A program made the position numbers and the translations under genes. Source: Thalassolituus sp. UBA1087 (lineage in GTDB: Bacteria; Pseudomonadota; Gammaproteobacteria; Pseudomonadales; Oceanobacteraceae). From it: DNA of 45,906 bases. The notes under the pieces were generated by a model. The model made no database searches. It was given only the letters and a program-made list of their open reading frames with translations, and was not told where the DNA came from. The stretch lies in the NCBI GenBank assembly GCA_002314145.1, contig DCCG01000043.1:1-45906 (forward strand). The letters run 5' to 3'. This document shows, piece after piece, positions 31,892-38,801 of this stretch (the stretch's first letter is position 1; the number at the start of each line of letters is the position of its first letter).

Positions 31892-32167
31892 ATGAGCATT
31901 AATAATCACATCCGCAATTACTACGAACAGCTGGTGGCAGAGGAGATTCTTCGCACCTTGTCCGACCAGGATAAAATCAACAACGTTGATTATCTTGCCG
32001 ACGTTGCCTGTGTGGCGCTCAACCGTCTTCCTGCACGCTACATCCGTTTTGAAGTGGATATGGCGTTTTACATGACGCCGGATGAACTGGCGCAGAATAA
32101 TGAAGCGGTGCAGAAAGCCGTTAAACAGGCCATCAGCTTCGTAGACAGCCATCACCGCGACACCTGA
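31892..32167 (+). CDS. ComFB-domain protein, possible cyclic-dinucleotide receptor
   Basis: This 91-residue protein has the ComFB pattern: INNHIRNYYEQLVAEEI followed by VDYLADVACVALNRLPARYIRFEVDMAFYMT. The LNxLPxxY core is the family mark. ComFB proteins from cyanobacteria have been reported as c-di-GMP and c-di-AMP receptors, while the Bacillus founder is tied to competence. A strong AAGGAGG ribosome site precedes the ATG. It sits between the CBS protein (divergent) and the nitronate monooxygenase, and the nearby HD-GYP gene supports a cyclic-dinucleotide link. Confidence 0.8.
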   Translation: MSINNHIRNYYEQLVAEEILRTLSDQDKINNVDYLADVACVALNRLPARYIRFEVDMAFYMTPDELAQNNEAVQKAVKQAISFVDSHHRDT

Positions 32168-32275
32168 ATCTGATCCTCCTCCCGCGCAGGCCATGACCTG
32201 CTTCTTTTGTACCAGTACTCGCCAGTTGATGCCGCGATCAGTACACTTAGCGTTTTTCTGCACAACCGTCCTGTT

Positions 32276-33313
32276 ATGAAAACACGAATTACTGAATTGC
32301 TGGGCATTGAAGCCCCCCTGATTCTGCCCGGCATGAGCTGGATATCCACCCCGGAACTGGTGGCAGCGGTATCCAATGCCGGTGGACTTGGCATTCTGGC
32401 CAGTGGTCCGTTAACGCCCGATGATACCCGCGCAGCGATCCGCCGCATCCGCGAATTAACCGATAAACCTTTTGGTATCGGTGTCACTCTGCTGATGCCT
32501 GGTGCCAAAGAAAACGCAGAAGTCGCGCTGGCCGAACAGGTCCCTGTGATTAACTTCTCGCTGGGTAAAGGCGACTGGCTGGTCAAAGGTGCCCATAAAT
32601 ACGGCGGCAAAGTGATTGCCACTGTGGTGTCCGAAAAGCATGCACTGTCCGCACAGGCTATTGGGGCGGATGCACTGCTGGTGACCGGCCACGAAGCGGC
32701 CGCCCACGGCGGTGACGTGACGTCTCTGGTACTGGTGCCGGCCATCGCGGCCAAAGTCGATATCCCGGTGATTGCAACCGGTGGCTTTGCTGACGGACGC
32801 GGTCTGCTGGCCGCACTGTCGCTGGGAGCGGATGCGGTCGCCATGGGCTCCCGCTTTGCCACCAGTAAGGAATCACCGCTGCATAGCAATACTAAACAGG
32901 CGGTTCTGGAACGTTCAGAACAGGACACCATCTACTCGAAAAACTTCGATGGTCTCTGGGCCCGGGTTATGAAAACGCCGCGCTCAGTGAAAGAAACCCG
33001 CCGTCCGATGAATCTGCTGGTAGCCTTTGTTGAAGCCAGTAAAGCGGCCCGTATCGTCAAACAGCCGATCTGGAAAATCCTGCTGGGGATGCTGGCTATG
33101 ATGGATAAAATCCTGCTGCTGGCCTATTTCGGCGCCAGCGTGCCGCGTCTGAAGGCCGCTACCATTGACGGCAACCTGGATAAAGGGGTGCAGTTTATCG
33201 GCCAGACGCAGGGTCTGATCCATGATGTCGCGTCAGTGGACGATATTATTCAGCGCACCTTGCGCGAAGCCGAGACCCTGAATCAGACACAAAGTGCTCT
33301 GTGGCAGAAATAG
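32276..33313 (+). CDS. Nitronate monooxygenase-family flavoprotein
   Basis: This 345-residue protein begins MKTRITELLGIEAPLILPGMSW. The TIM-barrel of 2-nitropropane dioxygenases shows in SNAGGLGILASG (about 40-51), the FMN-binding and catalytic-type block TGHEAAAHGGDVTSLVLVPAI (about 140-160), VIATGGFADGRGLLAALSLGADAVAMGSRF (about 165-195) and the C-terminal helices. The family oxidises alkyl nitronates and propionate 3-nitronate with FMN. The frame is open from a TTG at 32207, but the ATG at 32276 gives the family start. The ribosome site is weak. Confidence 0.9.
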   Translation: MKTRITELLGIEAPLILPGMSWISTPELVAAVSNAGGLGILASGPLTPDDTRAAIRRIRELTDKPFGIGVTLLMPGAKENAEVALAEQVPVINFSLGKGDWLVKGAHKYGGKVIATVVSEKHALSAQAIGADALLVTGHEAAAHGGDVTSLVLVPAIAAKVDIPVIATGGFADGRGLLAALSLGADAVAMGSRFATSKESPLHSNTKQAVLERSEQDTIYSKNFDGLWARVMKTPRSVKETRRPMNLLVAFVEASKAARIVKQPIWKILLGMLAMMDKILLLAYFGASVPRLKAATIDGNLDKGVQFIGQTQGLIHDVASVDDIIQRTLREAETLNQTQSALWQK

Positions 33314-33329
33314 CCGCTGGCCTGATGTC

Positions 33330-33351
33330 AAAAGGATAAGGATGTCCTTTT
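33330..33351 (+). terminator. Weak terminator after the nitronate monooxygenase gene
   Basis: AAAAGGA (33330-33336) and TCCTTTT (33345-33351) pair around an 8-base loop and end in T. The stem has few G-C pairs, so termination may be partial. Confidence 0.5.
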
Positions 33352-33560
33352 CTGTACCATGGTTTTTATTTTACCTGGCAGATCAACCTGCGGCATGAGG
33401 GCGTGAATACGCCTGTTTATCTGGCCTGTATTGCCGGTACAGGTGTCCCGGAACGTCCTACACATAACGCCGTTGCCTCCTAGACTGTGCCTGCCTGATC
33501 GCGCAATACCATTTCCCGCGACAGGGAAAAACGTAATAAAAATAACAACAGGACGGTAAA

Positions 33561-34502
33561 ATGAAAAAAATTCTTGCGACCCTGGTCATGTTCGCAGCGA
33601 TGTTCAGTGCGAATGTGTCGGCCATGTCTCACGCGCCGGAAACCGGCTACACCGAAACCCGCTACCCCATTGTGCTGGTCCATGGCTTTCTCGGCTGGGA
33701 TACCATGCTCGGCATTGATTACTGGTATCAGATAACCGAAGCACTGCAGGAAGGCGGAGCGGATGTTTATGTGGTCACCGTGCCGAATGCCAATACGCCG
33801 GAAGTGCGGGGCGAAGAACTTATCCCTCAGGTGGAAGAAATTCTCGCGCTCACCGGCGCAGAAAAAGTGAACCTGATCGGCCATAGCCATGGTGGGCCAA
33901 CCACGCGATATGTCGCATCCGTGCGTCCTGAACTGGTGGCCTCCGTTACTTCGGTTTCCGGCGTCAATAAAGGCACTCCGATCGCCGATACACTGATGGC
34001 CACCGCGGATGATTCCGAAGCCTTTGACGCTGTGTTCGGAGGGATTGTTAATCTCGCGGCTGAAGCGCTGAATCTGATTTCCGGTGCCGGTTATGACGAC
34101 GTCAATGCCATGGTAGCCATCGCCTCTATGACCAGCGAACGGGCCGTTATTTTTAATAACCAGCACCCGGGTGGTATTCCTGACAGCGCGTGTGGTGAGG
34201 GCGATTATGAATACAACGGCGTGCGCTATTACTCCTGGGCCGGTGCTGATCCGACCACGGTCGCCATTGATCCTATGGATCTTATTACAGTGGCCTTCAG
34301 CCAGTTTTTCCCGGAAGGTTACGTGAACGACGGATTCGTCGGTGCCTGCGATGCCCATCTCGGCATGGTGATCCGTGACGATTTCGTGATGAACCATCTG
34401 GATGAAATTAACCAGTTTTTAGGTTTGCACGACCTGAATGAAACTGACCCGGTAGCCGTTTACCGCACGCATGCCAACCGTCTTAAATCGGCGGGTCTGT
34501 AA
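33561..34502 (+). CDS. lipA: Secreted triacylglycerol lipase, family I.1 (first copy)
   Basis: This 313-residue protein has a signal peptide ending near SANVSA (about residue 21) and then ETRYPIVLVHGFLGWD, the oxyanion-hole strand. The triad is visible: Ser109 in GHSHGG, Asp257 in NDGFVGAC and His279 in NHLDEIN. Cys211 and Cys263 match the disulfide of Pseudomonas lipase. It hydrolyses long-chain triglycerides after export through Sec and the type II system, folded by a Lif foldase in the periplasm. The foldase lies two genes downstream, after a second lipase. Confidence 0.94.
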   Translation: MKKILATLVMFAAMFSANVSAMSHAPETGYTETRYPIVLVHGFLGWDTMLGIDYWYQITEALQEGGADVYVVTVPNANTPEVRGEELIPQVEEILALTGAEKVNLIGHSHGGPTTRYVASVRPELVASVTSVSGVNKGTPIADTLMATADDSEAFDAVFGGIVNLAAEALNLISGAGYDDVNAMVAIASMTSERAVIFNNQHPGGIPDSACGEGDYEYNGVRYYSWAGADPTTVAIDPMDLITVAFSQFFPEGYVNDGFVGACDAHLGMVIRDDFVMNHLDEINQFLGLHDLNETDPVAVYRTHANRLKSAGL

Positions 34503-34713
34503 CCGCATCATGAACAGAATCCGTCTTCGCCGTCAGTTTTTCAGGTCAGCTTAATACCGGCAGCGGTGCGCTGTTTCAGCGCTCAGGCTGTCCTGACATG
34601 TCCTATGGCCGCAGGCGGATTCAACTAAAATTCACGTACGCCGCACAATAACCCGGACAACATGGCCGGGCACGATGAAGCACACAATAACAATTAAAAA
34701 CAGGCGAATAATA

Positions 34714-35652
34714 ATGAAAAAAATCATTGCGACAGCAGCCTTAACCGCTGCACTTGCCAGTGGCCAGGCGATGGCGATGTCATCGGCCCCTGAAACCGGT
34801 TACACCGAAACCCGTTATCCGATTGTTCTGGTGCATGGATTTCTCGGCTTTGATTCGGTACTGGGTATTGAATACTTCTACAAAGTGGCAGAAACCCTGC
34901 AGGAAGACGGCGCGGATGTGTATACCGTGAGCGTCTCCAATACGAATTTTCCTGAATACCGTGGCGAGCAGCTGCTGCAGCAGGTGGAACAGATTCTGGC
35001 CCTCACAGGCGCAGAAAAAGTGAACCTGATCGGCCACAGCCATGGCAGTCCGACCAGCCGTTATGTGGCATCGGTACGTCCGGATCTGGTGGCCTCCGTG
35101 ACCGGGGTCTCCGGGGTAAATAAAGCCACCCCCGTGGCAGACACACTGATTGAGTGGTCTGAAAATCAGGCTGTGTTTGGCGCGGCGTTTGAAGCCGCCA
35201 TCGGCACTTTGTCAGTGGCAGTGGATTTTCTCTCCGGTGCCAATCAGGAGCTCGACGTAATGGACTCCGTTGGCTCCATGACAACGCCGGCGACTGAAGC
35301 CTTCAATGCACAGCATCCGGGCGGTATCCCGGCGACGGAATGTGGTGAAGGTGATTATGAATATCAGGGCGTACGTTATTACTCCTGGGCCGGCGCCGAA
35401 TCCGTCACCAACCTGCTCGACCCGCTTGAATTTGTGACCGCGACTTTTGGTAATTTCTTCCCTGAGGGCGTTGCCAATGATGGTTTTGTCGGCGCCTGTG
35501 CGGCAGGTCTGGGCATGATTATCCGCAACGATTTTGCCATGACCCATCTGGATGAAATCAACCAGTCACTGGGGATTCATGATCTTAACGATACCGATCC
35601 GCTGACGGTATTCCGTACCCATGCTAACCGGCTGAAAAACGCAGGACTGTGA
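34714..35652 (+). CDS. Secreted triacylglycerol lipase, family I.1 (second copy)
   Basis: This 312-residue paralogue of the preceding lipase has signal peptide MKKIIATAALTAALASGQAMA and the same core (ETRYPIVLVHGFLGFD). The triad is Ser109 in GHSHGS with matching Asp (NDGFVGAC) and His (THLDEIN). The cysteine pair is kept. The oxyanion motif is HSHGS rather than HSHGG. A longer frame starts at 34675, but the ATG at 34714 gives a clean signal peptide. It lies 211 bases after the first copy and 1 base before the foldase gene. Confidence 0.93.
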   Translation: MKKIIATAALTAALASGQAMAMSSAPETGYTETRYPIVLVHGFLGFDSVLGIEYFYKVAETLQEDGADVYTVSVSNTNFPEYRGEQLLQQVEQILALTGAEKVNLIGHSHGSPTSRYVASVRPDLVASVTGVSGVNKATPVADTLIEWSENQAVFGAAFEAAIGTLSVAVDFLSGANQELDVMDSVGSMTTPATEAFNAQHPGGIPATECGEGDYEYQGVRYYSWAGAESVTNLLDPLEFVTATFGNFFPEGVANDGFVGACAAGLGMIIRNDFAMTHLDEINQSLGIHDLNDTDPLTVFRTHANRLKNAGL

Positions 35653-35653
35653 T

Positions 35654-36649
35654 ATGAAACCACTGCACGGAGCGATCGCACTGACGGCGTTAGGTGTTCT
35701 CATTTGGGGGGGCGGTATGCTGAGTGAACCTCAGATCCGTATTGCCGACAGCACACCACAGATGACGACACAGACACAGTCAGAATCGGCGCCGCTGTCC
35801 GGCAGTGACGGGCAGGCTGCAGACCTGCCCGATCTCACGTCCCTGAAAACCTTTCGTGGTGCCACGGTTGATGGCCATCTGCGCACGGATTTACAGGGCA
35901 ACCTGGTGATTGATAAAGCCCTGAAACGCTGGATTGATTTTTATCTGTCAGCGCGCGGGGAACTACCACTGGCGGATATCATTGCTGCTATGCATGCCGA
36001 AATAGATCAGCTGGTGCAGCCGGGCCAGGATCAGGCACTGGCGCTGGTGGATGACTATCTGGGGTATCTGGCAGCGCTGGGCGAGTATGACGAAGAAACC
36101 GCTAAACGTATCAGCGGAGCGGACTTTGATTCCATGGTGGCGCGTATGGAATGGCAGCAGCGGCTGCGTCGTGAGTGGCTGCAGCCGGATGTGGTGGAGG
36201 CTTTCTTCGCTGACGACGAAGCGATCGATGCCTATACCCTGGAGCGCATCCGCATTGCCCGTCAGGGCGGTGATCCGGCGGCATTATCCGGGGAGGTATT
36301 GCCACCGGCCATCCGTGAAATGCGCGAGCGTTCCCGGGCGGTGGTTAACATGCGCAAAACCGAAGCCGGCTTGCGGGAGCAGGGCGCCAGTGCAGAACAG
36401 ATTCAGGCCTGGCGTATTGAACAGTTTGGTGAAGAAGCGGCGCAGAGACTGGCCAGTGTTGAGCAACGCCAGCAGCAGTGGCAGGAACGATTGCAGGAAT
36501 ACAAACAATACGCCGATTCTCTGGCCATGCAGGGATTAGCGCCGGCGGACCGCGAGCGTTTGTTAACGGCTTACAAAAACCGCCACTTCAGTGCCGCAGA
36601 AATCAAACGATTGCCGGCAGCATTGTCACTGCTGGCGTCCGGAGAATAA
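35654..36649 (+). CDS. lifO: Lipase-specific foldase (Lif)
   Basis: This 331-residue protein has an N-terminal membrane anchor (about residues 7-24), a Ser/Thr/Gln-rich linker, and then the first mini-domain with SLKTFRGATVDGHLRTDLQGNLV and the Lif motif RWIDFYLSARGE (about 92-103). The C-terminal half is a long helical clamp. Lif is a periplasmic steric chaperone that folds the lipase before type II export. It starts 1 base after the second lipase, so the two are likely co-translated, and it presumably serves both lipases. Confidence 0.92.
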   Translation: MKPLHGAIALTALGVLIWGGGMLSEPQIRIADSTPQMTTQTQSESAPLSGSDGQAADLPDLTSLKTFRGATVDGHLRTDLQGNLVIDKALKRWIDFYLSARGELPLADIIAAMHAEIDQLVQPGQDQALALVDDYLGYLAALGEYDEETAKRISGADFDSMVARMEWQQRLRREWLQPDVVEAFFADDEAIDAYTLERIRIARQGGDPAALSGEVLPPAIREMRERSRAVVNMRKTEAGLREQGASAEQIQAWRIEQFGEEAAQRLASVEQRQQQWQERLQEYKQYADSLAMQGLAPADRERLLTAYKNRHFSAAEIKRLPAALSLLASGE

Positions 36650-36654
36650 GGTAT

Positions 36655-37455
36655 TTATTCCGCTTCCTGATCCGCCTGCTGCAGTAATTGCTGCAGCGGT
36701 GCAAACAGTGCCGGCACGCTGATCAGAATATTGTCACTCCATATTTCCGGATTGTGTCCCGCCGGGGGCTCATGAAAATGCCCGGATGTTGCACCGGCTT
36801 CACGTGCGATCAGCTGCGCGGCGGCAAAATCCCAGGTCTGTACGGTTTCGTAATAGCCATCCAGCCGGCCGCAGGCAACCCAGCAGATATCCAGTGCGGC
36901 AGACCCTAACCGGCGCAGGTCTGCACATTGCTGCATAACGGCCGACAGACGTTTCATCAGCTGCGGAATATTGTCTTTATGGTAGGGAAAACCGGTGGCA
37001 ATAATGGCGCGTCGCAGGTTATCTGTGTGGGCGCAGTGAATCGGTTCTTTATTCAGCCACGCCCCTTTATTTTTTTGCGCTGCAAAAGTCTCGTGCAAAA
37101 AAGGATTATGCACCACGGCCAGCTGCGCTGATCCCTGATAATAATAAGCAATGGATACCGCTACCTGAGGATGATGGTGAGCGTAGTTTACGGTTCCGTC
37201 GATGGGATCAATGATCCACAGATGCTCATGATCTGTGGTGGCATCCGGCGCCAGTTCCTCTGACAGTATGTGGTGATGCGGAAACTGTTGGCGGATGGTG
37301 TTGCGGATCATCTGGTCTGCAGCAACATCGGCCTGGGTGACCAGTTCGTCACCGCCTTTAAAACGGATATCCAGCTGGTGGCGCTGGCGGTGGATTTCTT
37401 CCCCGGCGCTGCTGGCCAGAGCGGTAAGAAAATCGAGCGTAACAGCAGACGTCAT
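36655..37455 (-). CDS. Inositol monophosphatase-family phosphatase
   Basis: This 266-residue protein carries the metal motifs of the IMPase family: HHILSEELAPD (first glutamate), IIDPIDGTVNYAHHHPQVAVSIAYYY (about 80-106) and TWDFAAAQLIAREAGA (about 211-226). Members split phosphate from inositol phosphates or from 3'-phosphoadenosine phosphate. Whether this is SuhB or CysQ type is not clear from the motifs. Its stop is 5 bases from the convergent foldase gene, and it starts 7 bases after the tesA-like stop. Confidence 0.9.
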   Translation of the reverse strand: MTSAVTLDFLTALASSAGEEIHRQRHQLDIRFKGGDELVTQADVAADQMIRNTIRQQFPHHHILSEELAPDATTDHEHLWIIDPIDGTVNYAHHHPQVAVSIAYYYQGSAQLAVVHNPFLHETFAAQKNKGAWLNKEPIHCAHTDNLRRAIIATGFPYHKDNIPQLMKRLSAVMQQCADLRRLGSAALDICWVACGRLDGYYETVQTWDFAAAQLIAREAGATSGHFHEPPAGHNPEIWSDNILISVPALFAPLQQLLQQADQEAE

Positions 37456-37462
37456 AGTGTTC

Positions 37463-38098
37463 TCATTCAGACCATTGTGATTGGCTCAGCCAGGGCTGTA
37501 CCTGGTTCAGTACCGCCTGCATCATCATCGGCTGCGCTTTTTCTGTCGGGTGGATACCGTCATCCTGCAGCATGCCGTCCTGCAACACAAAATCCTCCAG
37601 CATAAAAGGCACCAGACGGATGTCCTCGTCTTCTCCCAGTTGCTGATAAATATTGCGGAAGCCTTCGGTATAGCGGGCGCCATAATTGGGGGGAATCTGC
37701 ATGCCCAGCAAAATCACGCCGGCGCCGGCCTGCTGCGCGCTGTTGACCATACTTTGCAAATTTTTACGAATCTGGCCCAGCGGCATGCCGCGCAGGGCAT
37801 CATTGCCCCCCAGTTCCAGAATCACAAGGTCAGGATGATGCTGCAGCAGCAGTGCCGGCAGACGGTTGCGGCCGCCCACAGTGGTATCGCCACTGATGCT
37901 GGCGTTGACAATTTTTACCTGCGGAACATCCTTTTCCAGCTGTTTTTCCAGTAATGCGACCCAGCCCTGTTGCACCGGAATGCCAAATCCGGCACTAATG
38001 CTGTCTCCAACGATCAGAATTACGGGTTCTGCCCGGGCAATGGCCGGCAGAAAGAACAGTATCAAAAACAGATGACGGATGTTTATGCTGGCAGACAC
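37463..38098 (-). CDS. tesA: Multifunctional acyl-CoA thioesterase/lysophospholipase TesA (GDSL)
   Basis: This SGNH-fold secreted esterase has GDSISAGFG (block I), NASISGDTTVGGRNRLPALL (block II), LELGGNDALRG (block III) and LQDDGIHPTEKAQP (block V). It has a signal peptide INIRHLFLILFFLPAIARA. No ATG precedes the signal in this frame. The nearest workable starts are GTG at 38098, given here, and TTG at 38104. The open frame runs further upstream but reads into the ybbA coding region. The coding start overlaps the divergent ybbA start by about 20 bases. Confidence 0.85.
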   Translation of the reverse strand: MSASINIRHLFLILFFLPAIARAEPVILIVGDSISAGFGIPVQQGWVALLEKQLEKDVPQVKIVNASISGDTTVGGRNRLPALLLQHHPDLVILELGGNDALRGMPLGQIRKNLQSMVNSAQQAGAGVILLGMQIPPNYGARYTEGFRNIYQQLGEDEDIRLVPFMLEDFVLQDGMLQDDGIHPTEKAQPMMMQAVLNQVQPWLSQSQWSE

Positions 38099-38801
38099 AG
38101 GCAATACCACTGAATACGCTCTCCGGATTAATTCTCTGACGAAAACCGTGACCACCGGTTCCCAACCGCTGACCATCTTGCAGGGCGTGAATATCGATAT
38201 CAAGTCAGGCGAGAGCCTGGCCATCGTCGGCACCTCCGGCAGTGGTAAATCAACCCTGCTGGGCATTATGGCCGGACTTGATCTGCCGACTGATGGCGAA
38301 GTGGTATTACTGGGCCAGCCGTTGTCTGAACTGGATGAAGATCAGCGCGCCGCGGTGCGGGCCAGCGGCGTCAGTTTTGTATTTCAGAACTTTCAGCTGC
38401 TGCCGGGGCTGACTGCTCTGGAAAACGTTATGTTGCCGCTGGAAATCCGCAGTGAGAAAAATGCCCGTGAGCAGGCCACGGCGCTGTTGCAGAACGTAGG
38501 GCTGGGAGAGCGCCAGCTGCATTATCCGGCGCAACTGTCGGGGGGCGAGCAACAGCGCGTCGCTATTGCCCGTGCCTTCGCCGGCAGTCCGGATATTCTG
38601 TTCGCTGATGAACCCACGGGTAACCTCGACAGCCAGACCGGCCGTCAAGTGGAGGATTTACTGTTTGAGCTCAATCAGGCCCGGGGAACCACACTGGTGC
38701 TGGTCACCCATGATGAGCGCCTGGCCCACCGCTGTCAGCGGCGGGTGCATATGAGTGGTGGGCAGCTGCAGGAGATGACCGGCGGGGAGGGCTCCCTGTG
38801 A
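38079..38801 (+). CDS. ybbA: ABC transporter ATP-binding protein, YbbA (LolD-like)
   Basis: This 240-residue ATPase has Walker A GTSGSGKST, signature LSGGEQQR, Walker B ILFADEPT and the H-loop VTHDE. The order matches YbbA and LolD-type proteins. It works with the next gene, a FtsX/YbbP-type permease, and the pair has been proposed to act on lipid or lipoprotein traffic. An in-frame ATG at 38085 is equally possible. The gene is divergent from tesA with an overlapping start. Confidence 0.93.
   Translation: MFMLADTGNTTEYALRINSLTKTVTTGSQPLTILQGVNIDIKSGESLAIVGTSGSGKSTLLGIMAGLDLPTDGEVVLLGQPLSELDEDQRAAVRASGVSFVFQNFQLLPGLTALENVMLPLEIRSEKNAREQATALLQNVGLGERQLHYPAQLSGGEQQRVAIARAFAGSPDILFADEPTGNLDSQTGRQVEDLLFELNQARGTTLVLVTHDERLAHRCQRRVHMSGGQLQEMTGGEGSL

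Noticed and set aside
32152..32931. 259-residue minus-strand frame over the nitronate monooxygenase gene
   Set aside because: Low-complexity Ser/Ala/Pro-rich product, antisense to a conserved flavoprotein.
33422..33434. TGGCCTGTATTGC looked like a sigma54 promoter before the first lipase
   Set aside because: The spacing is two bases too short between GG and GC, and no activator gene is near.
33480..34397. 305-residue minus-strand frame over the first lipase
   Set aside because: The plus strand has a full lipase with triad and signal peptide; the antisense product lacks recognisable motifs.
34561..34600. Two small hairpins after the first lipase as a terminator
   Set aside because: Stems of 5-6 bases with no T-run; read-through to the second lipase remains likely.
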